Shown here piece by piece: positions 17,620 to 26,806 of a DNA stretch of 64,000 nt. Position numbers and translations under genes: made by a program. Source of the DNA: Bacillus sp. BHET2 (GTDB taxonomy: Bacteria > Bacillota > Bacilli > Bacillales > Bacillaceae_B); assembly GCF_005938125.1 (NCBI RefSeq), contig NZ_VCQN01000001.1:868001-932000 (forward strand), given 5' to 3'. How positions within the stretch are numbered: the first letter of the stretch is position 1; every line of letters begins with the position of its first letter. The notes beneath the pieces were generated by a model. That model worked only from the letters and a program-made list of their open reading frames with translations, did no database searches and had not been told where the DNA came from.

Positions 17620-17880
17620 TTAATGTCCTCCAAATATCATTGAATTAAAGAAGATGCCACCAAGAGCCAATATAGCCAATAACCCATTAACGATAAAGAA
17701 TGTTTTACGGCTTGCCTTGAAGAATAAAGTGACCATTCCATAATAACAAAGTGCAGCGATCATGATAAACGAACCTGCTTCCATTTGATCGCTCGCTTTA
17801 TGCAATTGTAAGAAAGTTAATACACTTAGACCGGAAAATATAAATGCACCTATGTAATATAATAATGCTTGTGTCTTCAT
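17620..17880 (-). CDS. Small integral membrane protein (86 aa)
   Basis: The start was set at the ATG at 17880, which has AAAGG at a spacing of 9; the ATG three codons earlier abuts the ribosome site. The sequence has three hydrophobic segments (LLYYIGAFIFSGLSVLTF, GSFIMIAALCYYGMVTLFF, FFIVNGLLAILALGGIFFN). The family is not recognised. It is monocistronic and diverges from the yneR-like gene. Confidence 0.6.
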   Translation of the reverse strand: MKTQALLYYIGAFIFSGLSVLTFLQLHKASDQMEAGSFIMIAALCYYGMVTLFFKASRKTFFIVNGLLAILALGGIFFNSMIFGGH

Positions 17881-18009
17881 TCTTCTCATCCTTTATGCGT
17901 ATTAGTAGATGTTCCGACTTTACTATGTATATACTATGTAATGAAACCTTCTTTGTCCAGAAATCTAAAAGATCTCTGGAAAATACCCGTAGAGAAAGGA
18001 GTCTCATCA

Positions 18010-18300
18010 ATGAAAATACATATTTCAACCAAAGCTCTTAAGTGGTTTAAAGATGAAATGCTTGTCGACAAAGGCGAGCAAGTTCGTTTTTATGTACGCT
18101 ACGGAGGTTCCAGTCCTTTGCATGATAGCTTTTCATTAGGAGTGAATAAAGACGAACCTGTTGATCTCGGGGAGCGAATTGAAATTGATAACCGGGAGTT
18201 TTTTATTGAAGAAAGAGATTTGTGGTTCTTTGATGGTCATGATTTGTACGTGGAGTTTGACGACCTGCTTCAAGAACCTTCATACGAGTACAAAAAATAA
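18010..18300 (+). CDS. yneR: HesB-like fold protein, YneR-like
   Basis: 96 residues from the ATG preceded by AAAGGAGTC. The sequence (MKIHISTKALKWFKDEML, VRFYVRYGGSSPLHDSFSLG, FFIEERDLWFFDGHDLYVEF) matches the HesB/YadR/YfhF group, the A-type Fe-S carrier fold. The three cysteines needed for cluster binding are absent, so it is not a functional IscA-type carrier. B. subtilis yneR occupies the same place in the citB-parC block. Confidence 0.85.
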   Translation: MKIHISTKALKWFKDEMLVDKGEQVRFYVRYGGSSPLHDSFSLGVNKDEPVDLGERIEIDNREFFIEERDLWFFDGHDLYVEFDDLLQEPSYEYKK

Positions 18301-18310
18301 TGTAGTTTCT

Positions 18311-18332
18311 AAGGCTGGCAAGTGCCAGCCTT
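18311..18332 (+). terminator. Terminator of yneR
   Basis: AAGGCTGGCA / TGCCAGCCTT with a 2-base spacer, followed by TTTTCC. Confidence 0.75.
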
Positions 18333-18363
18333 TTCCTGTTTGCTCCCTTGGACTCCAAATCAC

Positions 18364-18669
18364 TCATTTAGTAAGAAAACGAGCGATATGCTCATGGAGT
18401 CCCTCTTTCAGAAGGATGTCGAGTTGAATATCGCCTATTAGATCGAAATGGGGATATCCGTCTTCCCGCTCGTGGATCCATTCCTTTTTCAATCCGTATT
18501 TCTCTCCCCACTGAGATAAAGTCTTGATATTAGAGCAACCCACTTTTGTAACAGAACGTGCATTGGGAAATCGATCATCAAGCCAATAATGAGTAAGGAA
18601 CGCGATTTCACCACGCTTTACTCGTCGCTTCCAATCCCAAAGCTCCTGTTTGTGTAAGCCGAATGCCAT
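18364..18669 (-). CDS. yneQ: Conserved hypothetical protein YneQ-like
   Basis: 101 residues, rich in Trp, Lys and His (MAFGLHKQELWDWKRRVKRGEIAFLTHYWLDDRFP). It matches the B. subtilis YneQ type in size and place, between the thioesterase and the HesB-like gene. There are no membrane segments or catalytic motifs I can name, so its function is unknown. It is 93 bases downstream of yneP on the same strand and may share its transcript. Confidence 0.75.
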   Translation of the reverse strand: MAFGLHKQELWDWKRRVKRGEIAFLTHYWLDDRFPNARSVTKVGCSNIKTLSQWGEKYGLKKEWIHEREDGYPHFDLIGDIQLDILLKEGLHEHIARFLTK

Positions 18670-18762
18670 TGGGCAACTTCCTCTCCCTCATTATCCGAAT
18701 GTATGACCCAGGAATAAACGAATCTAAATGAATCCTCATCGTATATGTAATGATGTTTTTTC

Positions 18763-19179
18763 TTATTTTTTGGCTTTTTCATATGCTTCATGCCAATGGG
18801 GGAACATTTTTCGAATGGAAACCGGACGGAAATTTTCCTGTTTAACGCAAACATGTTTCGATTGACCTGTGATGGCCAATTGGTTCTGTCCATTATATAT
18901 TTCGTAACCATATGTGATACGCAGTCCATCGTATGCTTCTACCCATGTTTTGATAAACGCTTTTTCCCCGTATCGAACAGGGGATTTATAACTTACATTA
19001 AGATCAATCACGGGAGATAATATTCCCTCTTTTTCGATATCAGAGTACTTGAATCCAAGATCTTCAATAAGTTGTGTCCTACCCAATTCCATCCAAACAA
19101 GATAGTTTGCATGATACACAACGCCCATTTGATCTGTTTCTGCATAGCGTACTTCGATCGTTTTTTCAGCAATCTGCAT
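18763..19179 (-). CDS. yneP: Acyl-CoA thioesterase, YbgC/FadM type (YneP)
   Basis: 138 residues with the hot-dog fold pattern. The active-site region is VRYAETDQMGVVYHANYLVWMELGR (residues about 10-34), including the Asp of the 4-hydroxybenzoyl-CoA thioesterase group. It should hydrolyse short or aromatic acyl-CoA in the cytosol. It is syntenic with B. subtilis yneP. A Fur-like box lies about 19-35 bases upstream of the start, which would link it to iron. Confidence 0.88.
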   Translation of the reverse strand: MQIAEKTIEVRYAETDQMGVVYHANYLVWMELGRTQLIEDLGFKYSDIEKEGILSPVIDLNVSYKSPVRYGEKAFIKTWVEAYDGLRITYGYEIYNGQNQLAITGQSKHVCVKQENFRPVSIRKMFPHWHEAYEKAKK

Positions 19180-19197
19180 CTTTACACCCTCTTCATC

Positions 19198-19213
19198 TAA
19201 TGATTATCATTAT
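19198..19213. promoter_or_regulatory. Fur-box-like dyad upstream of yneP
   Basis: TAATGATTATCATTAT is a 7-1-7 type dyad matching 16 of the 19 positions of the Fur consensus GATAATGATTATCATTATC. It lies immediately upstream of the yneP ribosome site and outside any coding sequence. Confidence 0.5.
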
Positions 19214-19296
19214 TCATTTTACCATAGTTGTTGTACGCAATGAACCAATTCGCTTACCATTACGAAAGCCTTTCGAAGAGGATAATATTCAATAAT

Positions 19297-19345
19297 ATGA
19301 CCCGGACAGATATGCCTATATTATAAGCTTTTCTGTCCGGGTCAT
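19297..19345 (-). terminator. Terminator of tlp
   Basis: A 14-bp perfect stem (ATGACCCGGACAGA / TCTGTCCGGGTCAT) lies 18 bases after the tlp stop. The T-run on the minus strand is weak, but the stem is very stable. Confidence 0.65.
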
Positions 19346-19362
19346 GTGATCTGATCGATCAT

Positions 19363-19590
19363 TTATTCCTTCATTTGGTTCGCTTCGTCTTTTATTTCGC
19401 TCCGGAAAGCTTGCAGACTCTCTTTGCGTCGTTCGTTCTTGGCTTGAATTGACTGTAACTGTTCTTCACTGTCAGTACATGCCATGGACTCTTCTGCCCT
19501 GTCGATATTTTCTATCGTATGTTGAATCATACCTTGAAGCTTCTCAACATTATCACTACGATTGTCCCTATTCTGCTTTTCCCAAGCCAT
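19363..19590 (-). CDS. tlp: Small acid-soluble spore protein Tlp
   Basis: 75 residues, highly polar and alpha-helical. The diagnostic stretch is DNRSDNVEKLQGMIQHTIEN, then AFRSEIKDEANQ. Tlp is made in the forespore and packed in the spore core. It lies in the B. subtilis order between yneN and yneP. The ribosome site is AGGAGGAATGCAGG. Confidence 0.92.
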   Translation of the reverse strand: MAWEKQNRDNRSDNVEKLQGMIQHTIENIDRAEESMACTDSEEQLQSIQAKNERRKESLQAFRSEIKDEANQMKE

Positions 19591-19620
19591 CCTGCATTCC
19601 TCCTGTTGAATCTTTGTGAT

Positions 19621-19633
19621 GAGGGACGGACCT
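19621..19633 (+). repeat. GAGGGACGGACCT dispersed repeat, single copy
   Basis: Exact copy of the 13-base core found at five other intergenic places in this window, here between sspN and tlp. Confidence 0.6.
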
Positions 19634-19673
19634 TTACGTCCAATCCAACCAAATATTAATTCAAAGGTAAATG

Positions 19674-19817
19674 CTATTCACCCTTGGTTTGAATTACCTG
19701 TGCATGCTTACCTGATTTGTCTTGCATCTGTTTTCCTTTGTTGCCACCTGCTGCTCTAGGTTGTGTGCCAATGTGGTTTGGTGCAAAATGATTCGGACTT
19801 CCTTTTGAATTACTCAT
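19674..19817 (-). CDS. sspN: Small acid-soluble spore protein N
   Basis: 47 residues from the ATG at 19817 (AAGGGGTGA at a spacing of 5). The pattern [20 protein letters not shown] then [17 protein letters not shown] ends with the QTKGE tail of SspN proteins. It is a minor spore-core protein made late in the forespore. Known SspN and Tlp genes are neighbours in Bacillus, as here. Confidence 0.9.
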   Translation of the reverse strand: MSNSKGSPNHFAPNHIGTQPRAAGGNKGKQMQDKSGKHAQVIQTKGE

Positions 19818-19901
19818 AAACTTCACCCCTTTATTAGTATGGTTTCCAAAAGGGGAAGGAAGAAAAGGCGTAATAATTGGCAGTATTCTTTCCAAAGCAA
19901 A

Positions 19902-19932
19902 AAAAATAAGCCTCGTAATTACTTACTCGGCT
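19902..19932 (-). terminator. Terminator overlapping the fbpB-like stop
   Basis: On the minus strand AAGCC..TAAGTAATTA..GGCTT is followed by an eight-T stretch. The left arm overlaps the last codons of the gene. Confidence 0.5.
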
Positions 19933-20069
19933 TTGCCTATTGGTCGTTTTATTTCGAGCCTTGCATCAATTCGCTCTTCAATAGCATCTATCGCATCATG
20001 ATCTAGTAGGAGCTGTTTCTTATTTTCTTTCACAAGATCTGCAAATGATTTCTTCCGTGGTCTGCGCAT
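19923..20069 (-). CDS. FbpB-like small basic protein
   Basis: 48 residues from the ATG at 20069 (GAGGGG at a spacing of 5). The sequence RPRKKSFADLVKENKKQLL then AIDAIEERIDARLEIKR matches the Fur-regulated basic protein B family. In B. subtilis FbpB works with the small RNA FsrA to down-regulate iron-using proteins. Here it is next to the aconitase block, and aconitase is a classic FsrA/FbpB-type target. I see no convincing Fur box directly upstream of this gene. Confidence 0.75.
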   Translation of the reverse strand: MRRPRKKSFADLVKENKKQLLLDHDAIDAIEERIDARLEIKRPIGKAE

Positions 20070-20191
20070 TTCAATCCCCTCACTTTCTATTGTGGTTGTA
20101 TAAGTAGTATATCCAAATGTCAGATATTTTAAACAAAGGTCACAATAGAAGGAATGATTACCCGATTGAGCAGAGCTGTTCAGCAAAGTGT

Positions 20192-20254
20192 AGGTCCGTC
20201 CCTCCACAGTGCGGAAGAGTCAACGTTTAAAACAAAATAGAAGGTCCGTCCCTC
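20192..20254 (-). repeat. Two direct GAGGGACGGACCT repeats downstream of yneN
   Basis: The minus strand has GAGGGACGGACCT twice, at 20242-20254 (overlapping the yneN stop codon) and at 20192-20204, 50 bases apart in the same orientation. Unlike the copies at 38.1 and 63.6 kb they do not form an inverted pair. Confidence 0.6.
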
Positions 20255-20840
20255 ATTTGATTAATGCAGTAAAGGATTCAAGGTTGGTGATGGCACCGAT
20301 TTGTTTGTTGGTGATGATACCTTGTTCGTCGATAATAAAGGTGGTTGGTACGGTCAGAATGTTGTAGGCTTTGTTAATTTTGTCATCCGTGTCTAACAGG
20401 ATGGGGAACGTTAATCCCAATGCTTTTTGGTATTCTTTGACGTTGTATTGAGGATCGATATTGATGGTTAACACTTCAATGTCTTTACCGAATTTCTTGT
20501 AATACTCCTCAATAATGGGCATTTCATCCTTACATGGAGGGCACCAGGTCGCCCAAAAATTAAGTACAACTTTCTTGCCCTTCAATTCGGAAAGTGTAAT
20601 CGAGCTTCCAGATAAAGTATCAAGTTTAAAATCAATCGCTTTATCTCCGACATTCGCACCAGCAAAATTCTCTGCAGGAATTGCGACTGATTCTTCTCCT
20701 TCTTCTATATCGATTAATTGATTATACGCCTCAGGTTGTTGAAACGTATTTTCCATAAAGGCATTTGGGTCTGATTTGTTTTCAATATAGAATGCAGAGA
20801 CTAATAAAGTGACAAGCAAAACACCGAAAATAGCTTTCAA
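20253..20840 (-). CDS. yneN: Membrane-anchored TlpA/ResA-type thiol-disulfide oxidoreductase (YneN)
   Basis: 195 residues. An N-terminal hydrophobic anchor (AIFGVLLVTLLVSAFYI) is followed by a thioredoxin-fold AhpC/TlpA domain with the redox motif WCPPC in NFWATWCPPCKDEMP (about residue 94), and VPTTFIIDEQG with the cis-proline. It acts outside the membrane, reducing disulfides of client proteins. It is syntenic with B. subtilis yneN next to citB. Its stop codon lies within a copy of the dispersed repeat. Confidence 0.88.
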   Translation of the reverse strand: MKAIFGVLLVTLLVSAFYIENKSDPNAFMENTFQQPEAYNQLIDIEEGEESVAIPAENFAGANVGDKAIDFKLDTLSGSSITLSELKGKKVVLNFWATWCPPCKDEMPIIEEYYKKFGKDIEVLTINIDPQYNVKEYQKALGLTFPILLDTDDKINKAYNILTVPTTFIIDEQGIITNKQIGAITNLESFTALIK

Positions 20841-20953
20841 AGCAGTGCGCTCCCCTCATAGGAATGATGGTACTATCATCTTATGTAAGCTTGTCTCTAT
20901 TTAGACATGCCTTTTCGGAAGCTGCAAAGGACTATTACCCTTGGAATAGAAAA

Positions 20954-20977
20954 AAGCTCCGGGAACCCCCGGAGCTT
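20954..20977 (-). terminator. Terminator of citB
   Basis: AAGCTCCGGG / CCCGGAGCTT with a short loop and T-run on the minus strand, 11 bases after the aconitase stop. Confidence 0.85.
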
Positions 20978-20987
20978 AAAGTATGCA

Positions 20988-23699
20988 TTATGCTTTTAAT
21001 TTATTACGTAGAACCATTTGCAGGATTCCACCATGACGGTAATAATCCACTTCTACGTCAGAATCAAAACGAGCCAGTACATCAAATTCAGTTGTTGTAC
21101 CATCTTCAGCTACTGCTGTCACCGTTAAGATATCACGAGGTTTCACATCATTCGTTACATTGACAGAAATTGTTTCTCTACCAGTTAGTCCTAGAGATTC
21201 AGAGCTGTCACCCTTCTTGAATTGAAGAGGTAGTACACCCATCATTACAAGGTTTGAACGGTGAATACGCTCATAACTTTCAGCGATAACAGTCTTGATG
21301 CCAAGAAGATTGGTACCCTTAGCTGCCCAGTCACGAGAAGATCCCATACCGTAATCTTTTCCTGCAAGCACAGCTAAGCCAGTGCCGTTTTGCTGATATT
21401 TCATGCACGCATCATACATAGGCATGATTTCATCTTCTGGCCAGTAAGTAGTGAAACCACCTTCTGTACCAGGAGCAATTTGATTTCTGATACGGATGTT
21501 TGCAAATGTACCGCGCATCATCACTTCATGGTTACCACGACGAGAACCATACGAGTTAAAGTCACGAGGTTCAACATTGTTCGCACGAAGATACTTTCCT
21601 GCTGGTGTATCTTTCCCGATAGCACCTGCCGGCGAGATATGGTCCGTTGTAACAGAGTCACCGAACTTACCAACAACACGAAGTCCATTTAATCCTTCAA
21701 TATCTTCTGGAGTTGTTGCCAATCCAGTAAAGAATGATGGATTTTGAATGTATGTTGAGTTGTCATCAAAGCTGTAAAGTGGTTCGTTACTTGTTTTGAT
21801 CTCATTCCAACGCTCGTTTTCAGAGAAAACATGCTCATATTCTCTACGGAATAATTCAGGAGTAACGGTTGCTTTGACAGCATCTTTCACTTCATCTTGT
21901 GATGGCCAGATGTCCTTAAAGAAGACGTCATTTCCATCTTTATCTTTACCTAATGAATCTTTTTGAAGGTCGATATCCACAGTACCTGCTAGAGCGTATG
22001 CAACAACAAGTGGTGGTGAAGCAAGATAATTTGCTTTCACTAATGGATGAATGCGTCCTTCGAAATTACGGTTACCTGAAAGCACAGATGTTAATAGTAA
22101 ATCTGCTTCTGATACAGCCTTCTCAATTTCAGGACGAAGTGGACCAGAGTTACCGATACATGTAGTACAACCGTATCCTACCAGGTTAAATCCGATATCT
22201 TCAAGATAAGACAATAACCCTGAATCTCTAAGGTAGCCAGTTACAACTTTAGAACCCGGTGCAAGAGATGTCTTCACGTAATCTGGAACATCCATTCCAA
22301 GCTCCACTGCTTTTTTCGCAACTAAGCCGGCACCCAACATAACGTATGGATTAGATGTATTTGTACATGATGTAATGGCAGCGATTCCGATCGCACCAGT
22401 AGGCATGACAACATCTTTACCATCTTCTGTTGAATACTTAGCCGTTTTGTTAATTTCAGATGCATCTAGACCAAAGCCTTGAACGCCTTCTTTAGCCGTA
22501 ATGGATTTATGGAAAGATTCTTTCATATCAGAAAGAGGAATTAAATCCTGTGGACGTTTCGGTCCAGAAAGGTTTGGTTCCACAACAGAAAGATCAATTT
22601 CCACTACGTCTGTATATGTTGGTTCTTCTTTCTCAGGAGTGAAGAACATTTCGTTTTTCTTTAGATATTCTTCTACCATATTGATGTGATCTTCATCACG
22701 ACCTGTTAAGCGAAGATAATCCAGGGATTCTGAATCCACTGGGAAGAAACCGCAAGTAGCGCCATATTCTGGAGCCATGTTTGCAATTGTCGCGCGGTCA
22801 GCAAGCGGTAATGTTGCTACACCTGTTCCAAAGTACTCAACAAATTTTCCTACTACACCTTTTTGACGAAGTACTTGCGTCACTTTAAGAGCTAAGTCGG
22901 TAGCAGTTGCTCCATTAGGAAGCTCACCTGTTAATTTCACACCGATAACTTCAGGGATTGGGAAGTAAGAAGGTTGACCAAGCATTCCTGCTTCAGCTTC
23001 AATACCACCTACACCCCAGCCTAGGACACCGATACCATTAATCATAGTAGTATGAGAATCGGTACCAACCAACGTGTCAGGATATGCTTCAAAATCGCCT
23101 TCTGTTGTTTCAACAGCGTGGACGACATTTGCAAGATATTCTAAGTTTACTTGGTGAACGATACCCGTTGCTGGTGGAACAGCACGATAATTTTCAAATG
23201 CCTTTTGTGCCCAGCTAAGGAATTGATAACGCTCTGCATTTCGTTCAAACTCAAGGTCCATATTGGCTTGCAGTGCATTTGCTGTACCATATTTATCAAC
23301 TTGTACAGAGTGGTCAATAACAAGATCGACTGGGATTTCAGGATTGATCTTCTGTGGATCCCCACCGATGTCAGCCATTGCTTTACGTAAAGATGCCAAG
23401 TCAACTACTGCTGGTACACCAGTGAAATCTTGTAGGATAACACGTGAAGGTTTGAAAGGAACTTCCGCATCCTTCACTTCTGTAGATCCCCAATTTGCAA
23501 GGTTTTCAACATGATCTTTGTTAATCACACGTCCGTCAAATTGACGAAGTACAGACTCTAGCAATACCTTCACACTGTAAGGTAAGCGATTAATTTTTGC
23601 AATTCCTGCTTCTTCAAGCGATTTTAAACGATAATAATGATAACGTTTTCCTTCTAGTTCGAAAGAAGACCGTGCATTAAATACATCGTTCTTTGCCAT
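20988..23699 (-). CDS. citB: Aconitate hydratase (AcnA/CitB)
   Basis: 903 residues, full length. Aconitase converts citrate to isocitrate in the TCA cycle. The three 4Fe-4S cysteine sites are visible: [17 protein letters not shown] and [14 protein letters not shown]. The swivel domain follows ([43 protein letters not shown]). In Bacillus the cluster-free form also binds RNA. The ribosome site is GAGGGGG. The upstream region carries a CcpC-like dyad, matching the citrate-controlled repression known for B. subtilis citB. Confidence 0.96.
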   Translation of the reverse strand: MAKNDVFNARSSFELEGKRYHYYRLKSLEEAGIAKINRLPYSVKVLLESVLRQFDGRVINKDHVENLANWGSTEVKDAEVPFKPSRVILQDFTGVPAVVDLASLRKAMADIGGDPQKINPEIPVDLVIDHSVQVDKYGTANALQANMDLEFERNAERYQFLSWAQKAFENYRAVPPATGIVHQVNLEYLANVVHAVETTEGDFEAYPDTLVGTDSHTTMINGIGVLGWGVGGIEAEAGMLGQPSYFPIPEVIGVKLTGELPNGATATDLALKVTQVLRQKGVVGKFVEYFGTGVATLPLADRATIANMAPEYGATCGFFPVDSESLDYLRLTGRDEDHINMVEEYLKKNEMFFTPEKEEPTYTDVVEIDLSVVEPNLSGPKRPQDLIPLSDMKESFHKSITAKEGVQGFGLDASEINKTAKYSTEDGKDVVMPTGAIGIAAITSCTNTSNPYVMLGAGLVAKKAVELGMDVPDYVKTSLAPGSKVVTGYLRDSGLLSYLEDIGFNLVGYGCTTCIGNSGPLRPEIEKAVSEADLLLTSVLSGNRNFEGRIHPLVKANYLASPPLVVAYALAGTVDIDLQKDSLGKDKDGNDVFFKDIWPSQDEVKDAVKATVTPELFRREYEHVFSENERWNEIKTSNEPLYSFDDNSTYIQNPSFFTGLATTPEDIEGLNGLRVVGKFGDSVTTDHISPAGAIGKDTPAGKYLRANNVEPRDFNSYGSRRGNHEVMMRGTFANIRIRNQIAPGTEGGFTTYWPEDEIMPMYDACMKYQQNGTGLAVLAGKDYGMGSSRDWAAKGTNLLGIKTVIAESYERIHRSNLVMMGVLPLQFKKGDSSESLGLTGRETISVNVTNDVKPRDILTVTAVAEDGTTTEFDVLARFDSDVEVDYYRHGGILQMVLRNKLKA

Positions 23700-23737
23700 T
23701 TCGATTCCCCCTCTAAACTACATCAAACAATAAGTCG

Positions 23738-23764
23738 AAAAGTTTTCGTTCTAAACGAACTTTT
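23738..23764 (-). other. Imperfect hairpin in the citB 5' leader
   Basis: AAAAGTTTTCGTT and AACGAACTTTT form a stem around a 3-base loop, 38-65 bases before the aconitase ATG. It lacks a T-run and so is not a terminator; it could shape mRNA stability or translation. Confidence 0.35.
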
Positions 23765-23827
23765 CTCACATTTACATCTTAATACAAGCGATTACATAAG
23801 TAAATAACAATAAAGTTATTGTTTTTG

Positions 23828-23842
23828 ATAAGTTTTACTTAT
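23828..23842. promoter_or_regulatory. CcpC-like dyad upstream of citB
   Basis: ATAAGTTTTACTTAT matches ATAA-N7-TTAT, the site of the LysR-type regulator CcpC that represses B. subtilis citB. It is 129 bases upstream of the citB start. A second, looser site (ATAACAATAAAGTTAT, about 23804-23819) lies nearer the gene. Nothing further is seen between 23870 and 24220. Confidence 0.5.
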
Positions 23843-24222
23843 CTAAATGATTCATTTCCTTTTGCTTTCAATGAAAATATCGGTATACCAACATTTCCAC
23901 CCATGACAATTAGTTTCACAACAACAAAATCATTATAGTGATAAAATAAATCTGTTAGCCGTTTCCTCTACTGAAGTCTTATGAAAGGTGGCTTTCTGGT
24001 CTTATAGAAGTGATACAAATGGTTTCACAAACATCGTGCACTTCTAGAAGGAGTCAATCAGCACTCGCAACCTTAAATAGTAACAACGTTTACGAAATCA
24101 ATCTTCAAAAAAAGAATAAACCAATCAATAAAGTGTCAAGAAGACAGACAAAGGGGGAAAAGCGTATTTCTTGTCCCCTGTAGTCACTCCTTTTATTTCC
24201 ACTACCCTTTTTGGTCCAAAAT

Positions 24223-24259
24223 AAAACCCCGTCTGTGAAACAAGTACAGACGGGGTTTT
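24223..24259 (-). terminator. Terminator of the 86-aa gene
   Basis: AAAACCCCGTCTGT / ACAGACGGGGTTTT, 14 perfect pairs, 16 bases after the stop at 24275. Confidence 0.85.
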
Positions 24260-24274
24260 ATTTATTATCTTTAC

Positions 24275-24535
24275 CTAAGCTTCTCCATTCACTTCGCTCA
24301 CAATAGAAGACAAATCGGATTTGAATTGTTGAAGCTGTGCCCTCTGAGTATCTGAAGCTACCTCTAATGCATTTTTAATTTGTTGATACGCTTCATTCAC
24401 TTCATTCTTAAGGTGAGCCAGTTGAGTACCGTAGCTTGCTCCATCTAATACAAGTTCATTTATGGTATTCTGTACATCTGTAACGCTTTGGTCTACTGCT
24501 TGAAATGCTTGTTGTTTATTTTTATGATAAGGCAT
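24275..24535 (-). CDS. Helical hypothetical protein (86 aa)
   Basis: The ribosome site AAAGGAGAG precedes the ATG. The whole protein looks alpha-helical and possibly coiled (QAVDQSVTDVQNTINELVL, LAHLKNEVNEAYQQIKNALE, AQLQQFKSDLSSIVSEV). It has no Cys, Trp or membrane segment. Size and composition recall the small DUF2564-type Bacillus proteins, but I cannot place it firmly. It is divergent from sspP, which suggests possible sporulation timing. Confidence 0.6.
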   Translation of the reverse strand: MPYHKNKQQAFQAVDQSVTDVQNTINELVLDGASYGTQLAHLKNEVNEAYQQIKNALEVASDTQRAQLQQFKSDLSSIVSEVNGEA

Positions 24536-24652
24536 GAATCATCTCTCCTTTTTCTGAAATTAGCCTTTTTAGTATGGTCAAAATACTCGAGTTTTATACA
24601 TAGGTATAAACCGCATTACTCCAAACCATCCTAAAGGTAGGAGGGATGATTC

Positions 24653-24790
24653 ATGAACAAAAATGATAGCAAGGATATGCGTAAAAATGCTCCTAAGCAA
24701 TCGGGGCAACAGGAACCATTAAGCGGATCTCACAAGGTGAAAAACAGTAATCATTCTCGACAAAAACAACATAGCCATCACGATATGTAA
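24653..24790 (+). CDS. sspP: Small acid-soluble spore protein P
   Basis: 45 residues ([20 protein letters not shown], then [18 protein letters not shown]). This is the SspP pattern, with the EPLSGS(K/H)KVKN core and a His-rich HDM tail. The ribosome site is AGGAGGG. In B. subtilis sspP lies just upstream of citB; here the small helical gene stands between them and sspO is missing. It is a minor spore-core protein. Confidence 0.9.
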   Translation: MNKNDSKDMRKNAPKQSGQQEPLSGSHKVKNSNHSRQKQHSHHDM

Positions 24791-24800
24791 TGCTGATAAA

Positions 24801-24842
24801 AGGGAGAGCAGGTCTTGTTTTTACAACGAGCCTGCTTTCCCT
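24801..24842. terminator. Bidirectional terminator between sspP and selA
   Basis: AGGGAGAGCAGG / CCTGCTTTCCCT around TCTTGTTTTTACAACGAG; it lies between the convergent stops of sspP (24790) and selA (24844). Confidence 0.7.
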
Positions 24843-24843
24843 T

Positions 24844-26256
24844 TCATTGTAGTGAATGTATATTCTTCAATACCTGGATAATTTCTATTTGCTCTTCCCG
24901 GGACACGGTACGTAAATCGAACACAACTTTATCTTCTTGAATTCGAGTCACGATGGAAGGGTTTCCTTTTCTGAGTCTATCATGGAGTTGTTGTGAAGAA
25001 AGCGTTTTGTGAATGACCGAAATCAAATAAGTATCCAGTTCTACGTCTGGCATCGTCCCTCCACCAACCCGACTCTTTCCTTTTATTATTTCTGAGATGA
25101 TTCCCGTTGTCATATTATGCATCCGCTCTTCAAACTGAAGAGATTGACTGAAGATTTCTTCTTCATTTTGGCTAATGGCCCTAATTGTCGGATTTTTCTT
25201 CTCCGCTTCTCCATTTAAGTAATGTAAAAGGGTCATCTCCAAGGCGGCCAAGGTCATTTTGTCGACTCGGAGTACCCGGGCAAGCTGATGCTTTTTTAAT
25301 TGATCGATCCATTGTTTTCTACCGGCGATGATACCAGCCTGTGGTCCGCCCAATAATTTATCACCACTGAAAGATACCAGGTCTACACCTTGTTGAATGA
25401 CTTTCTTTACGACTGGTTCTTTTCCAATGCCAAATATTCCGAAATCATAAAGAGCTCCGCTGCCTAAATCCTCATAATATAAAACATGTGAATGCTGACG
25501 GGATAACTGAACGAGGTCAGCGGTAGCTACAGAGGCAGTAAAACCTTTCATGAAGAAATTGCTTTGATGAACTTTCATAACCATGCCAGTCTTTTCATTG
25601 ACTGCTTCTTCATAGTCCCGCAAATGCGTTTTGTTCGTTGTACCTACCTCAGTAAGAACCGCTCCGCTTTCCTCCATAATCGACGATATCCTAAATGATC
25701 CCCCGATTTCCACAAGCTCACCTCTTGAGACAATCACCTCACTTTGCTTTGCGAGTGCAGATAGTATAAGAAAGACAGCCGCTGCATTATTATTTACAAC
25801 CATGGCTGCTTCTGCTCCTGTCAACTCACATACGAAATTTTCTGCATGAGAATGCCTTGATCCCCTCCTCCCCGCTTCAACATCGTACTCAAGATTGCTG
25901 TAGTGACCGGCAACTTCTGTAATTTGTTGAATGACTTCAGAACCTAACCGGGCTCGACCAAGGTTCGTATGCAGGATTGTTCCCGTTGCATTGATGACCT
26001 TTCGTAGTGATGGTGAATATACCTTTTGTATAAGCACTTCTGTTTCAGTGAATACCATGTCAACAAAGTCTTCTGACGATGGATGTGGCCCTTCCCAATC
26101 ATTAGTGAGAATGGTGTCCCGATAGCTATTTATCACTATTTTCAAGAGGTTCGTCCCTCTTTCTTCCGTGAGATTGTGCTGATGAAGGAGTCTATGGAAT
26201 TGAGTAGCTTGCTGAAATTGATGGATGGATGGTATGTGTCTGACTAGTTGTTTCAT
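24844..26256 (-). CDS. selA: L-seryl-tRNA(Sec) selenium transferase
   Basis: 470 residues, full length. SelA is a PLP enzyme that converts seryl-tRNA(Sec) to selenocysteinyl-tRNA(Sec) with selenophosphate. The PLP lysine is Lys300 in SFSGDKLLGGPQAG. Other family blocks are NATGTILHTNLGRA (89-102), RGELVEIGGSFRI (178-190) and GTTNKTHLRDYEEA (205-218). In many genomes selB follows selA directly; here the downstream gene is sspP on the other strand, so selB is elsewhere. The nearby UGA-containing selD and Rdx genes are the expected partners. Confidence 0.93.
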   Translation of the reverse strand: MKQLVRHIPSIHQFQQATQFHRLLHQHNLTEERGTNLLKIVINSYRDTILTNDWEGPHPSSEDFVDMVFTETEVLIQKVYSPSLRKVINATGTILHTNLGRARLGSEVIQQITEVAGHYSNLEYDVEAGRRGSRHSHAENFVCELTGAEAAMVVNNNAAAVFLILSALAKQSEVIVSRGELVEIGGSFRISSIMEESGAVLTEVGTTNKTHLRDYEEAVNEKTGMVMKVHQSNFFMKGFTASVATADLVQLSRQHSHVLYYEDLGSGALYDFGIFGIGKEPVVKKVIQQGVDLVSFSGDKLLGGPQAGIIAGRKQWIDQLKKHQLARVLRVDKMTLAALEMTLLHYLNGEAEKKNPTIRAISQNEEEIFSQSLQFEERMHNMTTGIISEIIKGKSRVGGGTMPDVELDTYLISVIHKTLSSQQLHDRLRKGNPSIVTRIQEDKVVFDLRTVSREEQIEIIQVLKNIHSLQ

Positions 26257-26357
26257 GATTGCCCCCCCTTTTTATTCATTACATCTAGTATAACATCCTC
26301 ACCAATTACTTTAGAACGAATACAATGTGTAAAAGAATCGTTGGGGGTCAAGTGTAA

Positions 26358-26750
26358 ATGGGGAAAGAAAAGGAGGATTTCTACTTAGAGAATTGGGAGG
26401 AGAATATGAAAGATTGGCTATTGGACCCTGCTATGGTTCAACTGGATGAGGAAGAATTCCGAGTTGATTTTCTGGATACAACAGAATCGTTAATTATAGA
26501 AATCGAAACGGAAAATGTTTGTCCCGAGGAATTAATCATCAAGAAAAAGGATTCACAATTGGTCGTTTCAATACTGATGAAGGACGAAAAGAAAATCAGG
26601 GAACGATCCATTCGTTTTCCTTTTTGTTTAAAGAAGCGGGCAATCACCTACTCCATTAAGCATCATACAATTGAAATCAATGTCCCTAAAAAGGAATGCT
26701 CCACATCATCTTCCTTTATAATCCGGGTTCAGGGCTTATCGAATGAGTAA
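26358..26750 (+). CDS. Hsp20/alpha-crystallin-like protein
   Basis: 130 residues with no signal peptide. From about residue 35 the pattern fits an alpha-crystallin domain: DTTESLIIEIETENVCPEEL, LIIKKKDSQLVVSI, then RSIRFPFCLKKRAITYSIKH and TIEINVPKK. It has the usual short length of CotP-like small heat-shock proteins in Bacillus. It would be a chaperone-like or spore protein. It stands alone, convergent with the Rdx selenoprotein gene and sharing its terminator. Confidence 0.65.
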   Translation: MGKEKEDFYLENWEENMKDWLLDPAMVQLDEEEFRVDFLDTTESLIIEIETENVCPEELIIKKKDSQLVVSILMKDEKKIRERSIRFPFCLKKRAITYSIKHHTIEINVPKKECSTSSSFIIRVQGLSNE

Positions 26751-26770
26751 TCATCATTCTCTAAACAGAA

Positions 26771-26800
26771 AAAAGGTCTGAGCATTTACTCAGACCTTTT
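26771..26800. terminator. Bidirectional terminator between hsp20-like gene and Rdx gene
   Basis: AAAAGGTCTGAG / CTCAGACCTTTT with a 6-base loop and A/T runs on both sides, between the stops at 26750 and 26807. Confidence 0.9.
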
Positions 26801-26806
26801 TTCTGT

